Shown here: piece after piece, positions 19,195-26,878 of the stretch
How positions within the stretch are numbered: the stretch's first letter is position 1
Layout: the number at the start of each line of letters is the position of its first letter
NCBI RefSeq assembly: GCF_030524025.1
Contig: NZ_JAUNHI010000002.1
Span: forward strand, 59,567-123,566
DNA length: 64,000 bases
Reading direction: 5' to 3'
From: Actinomyces sp.
GTDB lineage: Bacteria; Actinomycetota; Actinomycetes; Actinomycetales; Actinomycetaceae
Position numbers and translations under genes: made by a program
The notes under the pieces: model-generated
Told to the model about the DNA's origin: nothing
The model's input: only the letters and a program-made list of their open reading frames with translations
Databases searched by the model: none

Positions 19195-21384
19195 ATGCAC
19201 GACGCCACACACGACCCCGAGCCCGGCTCCCCCACGGACCCGCCTGCCGGTCCCGGCCCCGCCGAGGTGCCGAGGCCCGCCGAGAGCGGGCCGGCCGGCT
19301 CCCACCAGGCGCCGCCGGCTGCGCCACCCGGCTGGCAGGGCACCGCCGGCCCGCCTCCCGTCTCCCCGCCCCCCGGGTGGCAGGGCGCGCCCCGCCAGAG
19401 CACCACCGAGGGCTTCTTCGCCTCGATCCGGCGCACGGGCATGGTGCGCACCGATCAGCGCTGGGTCGGGGGCGTGGCCGGCGGTGTGGCCCGCCGCCTC
19501 GGGGTCGACCCGGCGCTCGTGCGCTGCGTGTGGGTCGTCGTCACGCTCCTGACCGGCCTGGGTCTCATTGTCTACGGCCTCGGTTGGGCGCTCATGCCCG
19601 ACGAGCGCGACGGGCGCGTCCACCTCGAGCAGGCGCTGACCGGCGACGTCGACGCCGGACTGGCCGGCGCCATCGCGGCGTTCATCGCAGGTATTGCGCT
19701 GCTCGACACCTCCCTCATCCCGCATTGGCCGCTGGTCTTGTGGGACAGCTCGGGCCTCATCGCCGCCTTCTGGGCGGTGCTGTGGACCGGGGTGATCCTG
19801 TGCCTCGTGCTCTGGCTCGTCCGACGCTCACGCCGGGCGCGCTCGGGCCGGCACGGAGCCGGTCCGGGGATGCCCCCGCCCGGCACGACGACGGGCGTCC
19901 CGGCCTCGACGCCTCCTCCTGCGGGCTGGCAGCATGCCGCCTGGGCCGAGGGTGCGATGGCGGCCGGCGCACGTGGCGCCCAGGGGGCGGCACCCGCCAC
20001 CGATCCGGCGGCCCCGCCCGCCGAGGGGCCGCCGGCGGCCGACGCGGGAGTCCCCGTGGGCGCCGGGACGACGCCGCGGGCATCGGCGCAACCCGGGTGG
20101 GCGCCGCCGGCTCGGCCCGCGCCCTACACCGCCTCCCAGCCGGTCCCGGTCGTCGCGCCGCGCCCCGCCCCGCCCCGCCCCCGCGTGCCCGGGCCCGGCC
20201 GCGCCCTCGGCCTCGTTGTGGGCGGTTTGATCTTCTTGACGATCGCGGGCCTGGGGCTCGCCGACCGGCTCTCCCTCATGCACCCCGCTGTCACGGCGTT
20301 CCTGTACGTCGCCGGGATCACCGCGCTGCTCGGTCTGGGGGTTATCATCTCGGGGCTGCGCGGCCGCCGGGGAGGCTGGATGACCGGGGCGGGCTGGCTC
20401 GCCGCCTCCGTCTGCCTGCCGCTCATCGCCGTCGGCTCCTTCCTTCCTCCCGGCGACATGCCCACCTCGCTGCGTGTGGGGTCGACGACCCTGACCTGGC
20501 AGGACATCTCCGCCGAGCTGGCGGAGGCTCCCGCCGACCCCGACGCCGTCGTCGACCTTAAGGACTACGCGGCCGGCGACATCACCCTCGACCTCAGCGA
20601 CATGCCCGCCCAGGCGCTCGGCACCGACCGGACGGTGCGCCTCCAGGTCGGTGCGGGGACGGTCACCGTCCTGGTCGGCCCCGACCAGCCGGTCGTTGTC
20701 GACGCCTCGGTCGGCGCCGGTCAGATCACGACCGCGGTGACCCAGGGGTGGATCCTGGACGGGACGCCCGTGGAGGACGAGGGCGGCGTCATGTCCTGGA
20801 ACGACGGGACGACCGTGGACGGTGAGGAGGTGATCCGGTACGACACCTCCGTCGATGGCACGAACACGACCGCGCGCCTGGTCTCCCCGGCTGCCCAGGA
20901 CGCCACGGGCGCCCTGACCGTGAGCGCCGAGGTCGGCACCGGCATGGTGACGGTCAGCTCCCTGCAGGGCGTCGTGACCTGGGAGGGCAACGCCGACGAG
21001 ACTGTCTGGATCGTCGAGGGCTGGACCAGCGCCTCGGGCCGCTGGTCCGAGGCCGTCGAGGGCATCGCGGCGCCGGGGATGACGCACAGCGTCATCAGCG
21101 ACGACAGGGTCGAGCAGTGCCTCGAGCGCGCCTGGGCGCAGGAGGATGCCGACCCGGAGGACAACCACGGGCTGTCGTTGAGCACCGAGGAGCGCGCACG
21201 CTACGACGAGTGCGTCAACGAGGTCCTGGCCTCCGGGCGGGGAGTGTCCGCCCCAGCCGCCTCGGCGAACCCGACGGCGACCGCGCCCTCGGCGGAGCCC
21301 TCGCCGGCGCCCTCAGGCACCCCGACTCCCGCGGCCACCGCCTCGAACAGCCCGGCGACCGCCTCGCCCACCGCGACCAGCTGA
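19195..21384 (+). CDS. PspC-domain membrane protein with LiaF-like C-terminal domain
   Basis: A 729-residue protein. After about 80 Pro/Gly-rich residues comes a PspC domain (TDQRWVGGVAGGVARRLGVDPALVRCVWVVVTLL), two more helices, a disordered linker, then four membrane helices (for example LGLVVGGLIFLTIAGLGLAD). The soluble C-terminal part (VVDLKDYAAGDITLDLSDM...LQVGAGTVTVLVGPDQPVVVDASVGAGQI) is a beta-repeat domain like LiaF or DUF4097. A Ser/Thr/Pro/Ala-rich tail ends the protein. LiaF-type proteins restrain LiaS-type kinases, so this protein probably sets the activity of the divergent kinase. ATG 19195 is adopted. Confidence 0.85.
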   Translation: MHDATHDPEPGSPTDPPAGPGPAEVPRPAESGPAGSHQAPPAAPPGWQGTAGPPPVSPPPGWQGAPRQSTTEGFFASIRRTGMVRTDQRWVGGVAGGVARRLGVDPALVRCVWVVVTLLTGLGLIVYGLGWALMPDERDGRVHLEQALTGDVDAGLAGAIAAFIAGIALLDTSLIPHWPLVLWDSSGLIAAFWAVLWTGVILCLVLWLVRRSRRARSGRHGAGPGMPPPGTTTGVPASTPPPAGWQHAAWAEGAMAAGARGAQGAAPATDPAAPPAEGPPAADAGVPVGAGTTPRASAQPGWAPPARPAPYTASQPVPVVAPRPAPPRPRVPGPGRALGLVVGGLIFLTIAGLGLADRLSLMHPAVTAFLYVAGITALLGLGVIISGLRGRRGGWMTGAGWLAASVCLPLIAVGSFLPPGDMPTSLRVGSTTLTWQDISAELAEAPADPDAVVDLKDYAAGDITLDLSDMPAQALGTDRTVRLQVGAGTVTVLVGPDQPVVVDASVGAGQITTAVTQGWILDGTPVEDEGGVMSWNDGTTVDGEEVIRYDTSVDGTNTTARLVSPAAQDATGALTVSAEVGTGMVTVSSLQGVVTWEGNADETVWIVEGWTSASGRWSEAVEGIAAPGMTHSVISDDRVEQCLERAWAQEDADPEDNHGLSLSTEERARYDECVNEVLASGRGVSAPAASANPTATAPSAEPSPAPSGTPTPAATASNSPATASPTATS

Positions 21385-21402
21385 CACCTCAGGAGGACCC
21401 TC

Positions 21403-21753
21403 ATGACCTCGACGAACGACCCGGCTCTCGAGCCGGCTGACAACCCGACCAACGACCCGGCTGAAAACCCGGCTGACAAACCGGCCGACCCCGCCGCATC
21501 GGACACCGACCCGGTCGACCGGGTGTGGAGCGCCTCGAGCCTGGAGGCCGAGCCGCCCGGCGCCCCGAGCCGGAGACCCCGCCGCGGCACCGTGACCTGG
21601 GGCTTGCTCCTGTGCCTCCTTGCCGGACTGCTGGCCGCCATCAGCCTGGGCATGCGCATCGACATCGTGGCCGTCGGCATCATCGTGCTGGCGGGTGCGG
21701 GCATCGCCCTGCTGGCCATGGCGCTGTTGCCCGGCAGCCGGTCTCGGGGCTGA
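21403..21753 (+). CDS. Small two-helix membrane protein of the PspC locus
   Basis: A 116-residue protein with an AGGAGG ribosome-binding site and ATG 18 bp after the preceding stop, so part of the same transcript. The first 65 residues are hydrophilic with repeated PADNP/PAENP/PADKP motifs; two helices follow (VTWGLLLCLLAGLLAAISLG and IVAVGIIVLAGAGIALLAMAL). I do not recognise a named family. Its position suggests an accessory part of the envelope-stress module. Confidence 0.75.
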   Translation: MTSTNDPALEPADNPTNDPAENPADKPADPAASDTDPVDRVWSASSLEAEPPGAPSRRPRRGTVTWGLLLCLLAGLLAAISLGMRIDIVAVGIIVLAGAGIALLAMALLPGSRSRG

Positions 21754-21760
21754 ACGACCG

Positions 21761-21802
21761 GGGGCGCGGGTGAGGCGGTCGGACCCGCCTCACCCGCGCC
21801 CC
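21761..21802 (+). terminator. Strong 18-bp hairpin terminator
   Basis: Perfect arms at 21761-21778 and 21785-21802 (GGGGCGCGGGTGAGGCGG and its complement) with a 6-nt loop, placed 8 bp after a stop and before a convergent stop at 21821. There is no U-tract, as is usual in actinobacteria. It may work in both directions. Confidence 0.8.
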
Positions 21803-21820
21803 GCTGCACGGTGCGGCGTC

Positions 21821-22405
21821 TCAGCCCTGGTGGACGATCGCGGCTTTGAGGCGGTCGACCGCCTCCTCGTCGAGCAGCATCCGGACGATCTCGAGGCCGA
21901 AGTCGACGGCCGTGGCCATGCCTCGGCTCGTGACGAGGTTGGCGTCCACGACGACGGGCTCCTGGCTCGTCACGGCGCCGTGGGCATCCAGGACGTGGAG
22001 GAAACCGGGGTTGGCGGTGGCGCGGCGGTCGGTGAGCAGGCCGAGCTCGGCGAGGATCGAGGGGGCGGCGCAGATGGCCGCCAGCGGGAGGTCGGCGCCC
22101 ATCCTGCGGGAGACCTCCTCGACGACGACCGGGTTGGAGCGCAGGTTGGGCGTGCCCGGCAGACCCCCGGGCAGGACGAGCATCGTGTAGGAGGCGAGAT
22201 CAGCCTCCGACAGGAGGGCGTCGCAACGCACCGTGATGCGGTGGGAGGAGGTGATCTCCAGGTCCTCCCCGACGGCGAGCATGTCGACGTCGATCCCCGC
22301 GCGGTACAGGACGTCGACAACCGCCAGGGCCTCGACCTCCTCCAGGCCCGGGGCGATGAGAACGGCGACGGTGGCCTCGGTGGACAGCTGGTCGGGGGTG
22401 GGCAC
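21821..22405 (-). CDS. DJ-1/PfpI family protein
   Basis: A 194-residue protein of the DJ-1/ThiJ/YajL class. The nucleophile-elbow Cys lies in PLAAICAAPSILAELGLL, the acidic residue in VAVLIAPGLEEVEALAVVDVL, and the C-terminal block GMATAVDFGLEIVRMLLDEEAVDRL is typical. Such proteins act as protein or metabolite deglycases or chaperones; which applies here is unknown. The start is GTG 22405 with AGGAGG upstream; the ATG at 22474 lacks a site. Confidence 0.88.
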   Translation of the reverse strand: MPTPDQLSTEATVAVLIAPGLEEVEALAVVDVLYRAGIDVDMLAVGEDLEITSSHRITVRCDALLSEADLASYTMLVLPGGLPGTPNLRSNPVVVEEVSRRMGADLPLAAICAAPSILAELGLLTDRRATANPGFLHVLDAHGAVTSQEPVVVDANLVTSRGMATAVDFGLEIVRMLLDEEAVDRLKAAIVHQG

Positions 22406-22519
22406 GGTTCCTCCTGCGGGCTTGCGGGGGCGCCCGGTGCGGGCGCCTGGAACGACCCTACTCGCGCCTGCCACGGCGGGGTAGCGCCGGCCCCGGTGCG
22501 GGGAAGGGCGGGCCCGGAC

Positions 22520-24100
22520 TCAGCGCACGGTGGTCAGCAGGTGGAGATCCCGGGCGAGCAGCGGCTCGGCGGCCTGCGGGACGTAGACCGACAGCCCGCC
22601 GTCGGACACCGGCAGCTCGAGGGTGCCGTCCTCCTCGACGACGACCGCCCCGTGCCCGCCGATGACGCTCACCCAGGTGCCACCGGCGTGCCTGACGCCG
22701 ACCTCGACCCGGCAGGTCGCGGCCCTGCGGTCCGAGACGACGACAGCCACGCCCGAGGCGGGGTGGTCCTGGTCGCCCTCGCGGGCGAAGGCGATGAGGT
22801 CGGGGGCCGCGAAGGCGTCGTGCTGGGGGCCGTGGGCCAGGCGCCGACGGGCCTGCATGAGCATGGGCAGGTCGGTGACGGCCGGGATGTCCCCGGTCTC
22901 GGGGGTCCCGAAAAGGTCGCCCCAGAAGACGCAGGGGGTGCCCTGGGCCCGCAGGAGGATGAGGGCGTAGGCGGCAGGCTTGAACCACGGTGCGACGGCC
23001 GACTGGAGGGACTGGCCGGGCTGGGTGTCGTGGTTGTCGACGAAGGTGACCGCGTGGGCGGGGTCCTGCTCAACGAGCGTGCCCTCGAAGAGGCGCGACA
23101 GGTCCACCTCTCCCCCCGAGCAGGAGGCCCGGTGGAGCTGGAAGTGCAGCGGGGTGTCGAACAGGCTCATGACCGGGTCCGGGCCGAGGTAGGCGCGCAG
23201 CTCGGCGACGTCGCCCGACCAGTACTCCCCGACCGCGGGCAGCGCCGTGCCGGTGGAGCGGCGCATCTCGGGCAGCCAGCTCCGGTAGAAGTCCCAGGAC
23301 ATGTGCTTGAGGGCGTCCAGGCGCACGCCGTCGACCCCGGTGGTCTCCAGGAACCACCGGCCCCAACGGGTCAGCTCGGCGATGACCCGCGGGTCGGCCA
23401 GGTCGACATCGACGCCCATGAGGTAGTCGAAGTTGCCGTGCTCGGCGGTGACCTGGTCGTCCCACTCCTTGCCCTCGAAGAGCCACACCCCCGCGCGCCC
23501 CTCGATGTCGTCCCAGTCGGCGCCGGTGAAGCAGCGCCAGTCCCAGGTGGCCTCGGAGTAGGCGCCACCGCGGCCGGGAAAGATGAAGCGGGTCCATGCC
23601 TTGACCGTCGTGGGTCCGGACAGGCGGCGGGTGCGGTCGGCCGGGTCGACCTCGACCGCCATCACCTCCTCCAGGGCGTCGGCGCCCATGCGGTGGTTGA
23701 GGACGATGTCGGCCAGCACTGTCATGCCCGCCTCGTGCAGCGCCCGGACGGCGGCGAGGTACTCATCCCTCGTCCCGTACTTGGTGGCGATGGTTCCCTT
23801 CTGGTCGAACTCACCCAGGTCGTACAGGTCGTAGACCCCGTAGCCGACGTCCGCGGCGCCGGCCTGCCCCTTGTAGGCCGGCGGCAGCCAGATGGCGCTC
23901 ACCCCGGCGCTGGCCAGGAGGTCGGCGTTGTCGGTCAGGAGCCTCCAGTGGGAGGAGTCGGCCGGCAGGTCCCAGGCGAATCCCTGGAGGAGGATGGGGT
24001 TGTCGGCCGCCGACGGCGGCGGCAGGGGTCCGGCCGGCGGCTGCGGGGGACCAGAAGGCGGCTGCGTAGATCCGGCTGGCGCGGCTGGGCGGTCGTTCAC
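22520..24100 (-). CDS. Alpha-amylase, cytoplasmic GH13 type
   Basis: A 526-residue glycoside hydrolase from GTG 24100 (GGAGGA 9 nt upstream). A Pro-rich N-terminus without signal peptide precedes NPILLQGFAWDLPADSSHW, the entry to the (beta/alpha)8 barrel. GH13 regions are LADIVLNHR (region I), GVDGVRLDALKH with the nucleophile Asp, LPAVGEYW with the acid Glu, and VTFVDNHDTQ with the third Asp. Residues AYKGQAGAADVGYGVYDLYDLGEFDQKG match the GH13_5 subfamily of bacterial liquefying or intracellular amylases that cut alpha-1,4-glucans. It probably acts on internal maltodextrin or glycogen. A module array separates it from the upstream hydrolase. Confidence 0.93.
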   Translation of the reverse strand: MNDRPAAPAGSTQPPSGPPQPPAGPLPPPSAADNPILLQGFAWDLPADSSHWRLLTDNADLLASAGVSAIWLPPAYKGQAGAADVGYGVYDLYDLGEFDQKGTIATKYGTRDEYLAAVRALHEAGMTVLADIVLNHRMGADALEEVMAVEVDPADRTRRLSGPTTVKAWTRFIFPGRGGAYSEATWDWRCFTGADWDDIEGRAGVWLFEGKEWDDQVTAEHGNFDYLMGVDVDLADPRVIAELTRWGRWFLETTGVDGVRLDALKHMSWDFYRSWLPEMRRSTGTALPAVGEYWSGDVAELRAYLGPDPVMSLFDTPLHFQLHRASCSGGEVDLSRLFEGTLVEQDPAHAVTFVDNHDTQPGQSLQSAVAPWFKPAAYALILLRAQGTPCVFWGDLFGTPETGDIPAVTDLPMLMQARRRLAHGPQHDAFAAPDLIAFAREGDQDHPASGVAVVVSDRRAATCRVEVGVRHAGGTWVSVIGGHGAVVVEEDGTLELPVSDGGLSVYVPQAAEPLLARDLHLLTTVR

Positions 24101-24132
24101 AGGAACCGATCCTCCCACGCCCTCCTCCCCCG

Positions 24133-24201
24133 CGAGATCGGGCCTTATGTCACCTCGGGTTCGGGACATATGACACCTCCAGATCGGGAGATATGGCACG
24201 C
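24133..24201. repeat. Dispersed 23-bp module array, copy C (three direct units)
   Basis: Three head-to-tail units of exactly 23 bp (24133-24155, 24156-24178, 24179-24201), each with a G-ATCGGG or TTCGGG core and (T/C)ATATGNCAC-like second half. All face the same way, so no long hairpin forms. The array begins 17 bp after the hydrolase stop and lies upstream of the amylase start on the minus strand. Confidence 0.85.
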
Positions 24202-24218
24202 CGGGCACCAGCCACCGA

Positions 24219-25028
24219 TCAGTCCTCGAGGACGCCCGCCCAGGACAGGAACTCGGCCGAGGCCTTGACTGCCGACTCGAAGCGCTCCCCTCCGAAGCCG
24301 TGCCCGGCGCCGGGTACGGGGATGAGGCGAGCATCCGGCAGGGCCCGCAGCGCCGCCTCGGAGACCTCGATCGGCACGTCACGGTCGAGCTCGCCGTGGA
24401 CGAGCAGCACCGGGCGGCGCAGGGCCGACAGCTGGGCATCGACGTCGAGTCCCCACATGTCCTGGGCGTACCGGCGTCCCAGGACCATCTGCCCGTTGTC
24501 GACGGCGTGGCTGAAGGTCTGCGGGACCGCCGCGGGGGTGGCGAAACGGGCCCGCAGTCCCGCCGGTGCACGCAGAGCCGGGTACCACAGGACGAGGGCC
24601 GCCACCTGGGCGGGGCGACGGGCCGCCGCGAGAGTGGCGACGAGGCCGCCCAGGGAGCGGCCGAACAAGGCGGTACGGCCGGTGTCGACGAACGGCCATG
24701 ACCAGGCCGTGGCCAGGATCGCCTCGAGGTCGGCCAGCTCGGTGAGCACCGACATCCCGGTGGTGGCCCCGGCGGTGGGGGCGCCCCCGCCGCGAAAGGT
24801 GGGGCAGACGGTGACGGCGCCTGCCGCCGCCAACCGTTGGGCAACCGGTGCCACGCGCAGACCGGACTCCCCCAGGCCGTGGCAGCACACGACCAGCGGG
24901 GCGCGGGTGCGCCCGGCGGCCGCCGCGCGGGGGACGTAGACGAGGGCCTGGACCGTGGGCCCCAGCACTCCGGGTTCACCGGCCCCGGGCACCGGCGCGC
25001 TCATCTCGCGGGTGAGGTAGTCATTCAC
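24219..25028 (-). CDS. Alpha/beta hydrolase (dienelactone hydrolase/S9-like)
   Basis: A 269-residue hydrolase. The nucleophile Ser is in ALFGRSLGGLVATL, the acid Asp in VLLVHGELDRDVP and the His in VPGAGHGFGGERF; the oxyanion region is VVCCHGLGESG. No signal peptide is seen, so it should be cytoplasmic. Substrate cannot be told. It lies upstream of the amylase in the same direction, with the module array between them, which makes joint transcription uncertain. Confidence 0.82.
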   Translation of the reverse strand: MNDYLTREMSAPVPGAGEPGVLGPTVQALVYVPRAAAAGRTRAPLVVCCHGLGESGLRVAPVAQRLAAAGAVTVCPTFRGGGAPTAGATTGMSVLTELADLEAILATAWSWPFVDTGRTALFGRSLGGLVATLAAARRPAQVAALVLWYPALRAPAGLRARFATPAAVPQTFSHAVDNGQMVLGRRYAQDMWGLDVDAQLSALRRPVLLVHGELDRDVPIEVSEAALRALPDARLIPVPGAGHGFGGERFESAVKASAEFLSWAGVLED

Positions 25029-25484
25029 CCCGGCATTGTGCCCCGCGGCGGGCCCGGGCGCTCACCGCGCTGGGGCCCGGTGGTGCGCGAGGCCGAGGCT
25101 GTCGACGGCGACGGTCCGTATTTCGGTACATCGCATCTCAGGGCGCCAAACGACCACCCGGGCCGCCCGGTGTGATGGATCATGGTTGCTGCGGTTGCTC
25201 TCATGCGATGGCACCTGGTCGGTGCCTCATCGTGCCCCGCACCCCTGCATCTGTCCACGATCCCAGACATCCGACACCCGCCCTCGTACCCGACCGGGCC
25301 CCTGCTCCGGGGACGGGCCAGACCGACCACACCCCGGTACCCCGCCACAACGCTCCGCACCGCTGGGTTTCGTTCATCCCACTGCCACCTCGCTTCCTTG
25401 ATCAGGAACACCGGCGACCGGTGACACGACCGCACCCCACCCACCCGAGCTATCCGAGATACACCGTCTCAACGAGGAGACCCC
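25029..25484. other. 456-bp intergenic region upstream of the MFS gene
   Basis: No ORF with convincing composition is present on either strand. It must hold the promoters of the divergent hydrolase and MFS genes. The only clear signal is the GAGGAG ribosome-binding site 7 nt before ATG 25485. I found no convincing -35/-10 pair and no strong hairpin. Confidence 0.5.
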
Positions 25485-26781
25485 ATGACCACGCACATCC
25501 CGTCGAACCGGGGCACCGCCGCGACCCGGGAAGAGATCGACGAGTACTTCGCGCCGCCGACCAAGGCCGTCCGACCGCATATCGTGGCGGCCTACCTGCT
25601 GGCGCAGCTCTTGTTCTTCATCGCCCTCATGGGACCCGCCATCGTGGGAATTCAGGTCAAGGCGATCAATATGTTCCCCGATGACACCGCCGCTCAGGCC
25701 TCCGCGATCTCGACGATCGCGGGCCTGGGGGCGCTGGGGGCGGTCGTCGCCAACGTCGTCTTCGGCCAGATCTCGGACCGCACCACCTCGCGGTGGGGAC
25801 GGCGCCGGCCCTGGTTGGTCATCGGCATCCTGGCGATGACGGTGGGCCTGTGCATCATGGGGCTGTTCAACACGGTGCCGCTCGTGGCCCTCGGCTGGCT
25901 CACCGCCCAGATCGGCGCCAACGCCACCCTGGCCCCCTTCGTCGCCGTCCTGTCCGATCAGGTCCCCGCCTTCCAGCGGGCCCGCATCTCTTCGTGGATC
26001 TCCATCCGCGGTTCTCGTCGCCACCTTCCTGGCCGAGGTCCTGCGCGACCATCTCACGATCCTGTTCATCGTTCCGGCGATCCCGGCCGTCCTGTTCATG
26101 GTCTACTTCGCCTTCGTCCTGCCGGACAAGCCACTGCCCGTGCGCCCCGCGCCCTTCCGCCTCATCGACATGCTCCGGACCTTCTGGGTCAACCCGGTCG
26201 CCCACCCCGACTACGCCCTGGCCTGGTGGGGCAGGTTCCTCATCACCTTCTGCTCCTTCGCCTTCACCACCTACCGCCTCATGTACCTCATCCACCGGGT
26301 CGATCTCGACATGGCCCAGGCGACCCGGGCAGTGACCATCTCGGTGTTCATCTACTCGATCGCGCTCATCGGAGCGAGCTTCGTCGGCGGGATCCTGTCG
26401 GACAGATTCCGCCGTCGTAAGATCTTCGTCCTGCTCGCCTCGGTGCTATTCGGCATCGGCGTCGTCATGCTGGCGCACACGACAACGCTGCCCATGTTCT
26501 ACGCTGTCGAGGCCGTCATGGGGCTCGCCTACGGCGTCTACATCGCTGTGGACCTCGCCCTCGTCGTCGACGTCCTGCCCAACCCGGACAACGCCGGCAA
26601 GGACCTCGGGGTGTTCAACATCGCCAACGCCCTGCCCCAGTCGCTGGCACCCTACCTCGCCCCCTTCTTCCTGGGGATCGGGTCGGCGGACAAGACCAAC
26701 TACCCTGCCCTGTGCTATATGGCGGGGGTCTGCGCGATCATTGGCGGCCTCCTCGTCATCCCGATCCGTAAGGTCAAGTAG
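25485..26781 (+). pseudogene. MFS sugar transporter, frameshifted
   Basis: Two in-phase-broken halves together make a full major facilitator of about 431 residues. The first half (frame of 25485) runs from IVAAYLLAQLLFFIALMGPA through the helix 2-3 motif GQISDRTTSRWGRRRPWLVIG to SSWISI. The second half continues with VLVATFLAEVLRDHLTILF in the +1 frame and ends IPIRKVK at 26781, with the second GGILSDRFRRRKIF motif. The shift is at about 25999-26005 and is explained by one extra C (ATCCGCG for ATCGCG). It may be a real inactivation or a sequencing error. It is convergent with the GH3 gene, so uptake of glycosides or their sugars is a guess. Confidence 0.8.
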
Positions 26782-26814
26782 CCCGGGACGGTAGACAAAA
26801 GCCGGGAGGCGAAA

Positions 26815-26869
26815 CCCGGGGGCCGAGGGCCAGGAGGGTTCGGGAATGTACCTGGCCCGGGCCCCCGGG
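26815..26869. terminator. Bidirectional hairpin between MFS and GH3 genes
   Basis: The arms 26815-26834 (starting CCCGGGGGCC and ending GGGCCAGG) and 26851-26869 (CCTGGCCC then GGCCCCCGGG) pair over about 18 bp with a small bulge. It lies between convergent stops at 26781 and 26879. Confidence 0.75.
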
Positions 26870-26878
26870 ACGACAGGC

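Noticed and set aside
17692..19725. Longer start of the histidine kinase at 19725
   Set aside because: It would cover the divergent PspC gene and the palindrome at 19143; ATG 19056 gives the normal N-terminus.
24133..24201. Short CRISPR-like array
   Set aside because: The 23-bp units touch each other without spacers.
22520..24979. An 819-residue amylase-containing frame
   Set aside because: Its first 293 codons are a shadow of the alpha/beta hydrolase gene and of the module array; the GTG at 24100 has a ribosome-binding site.
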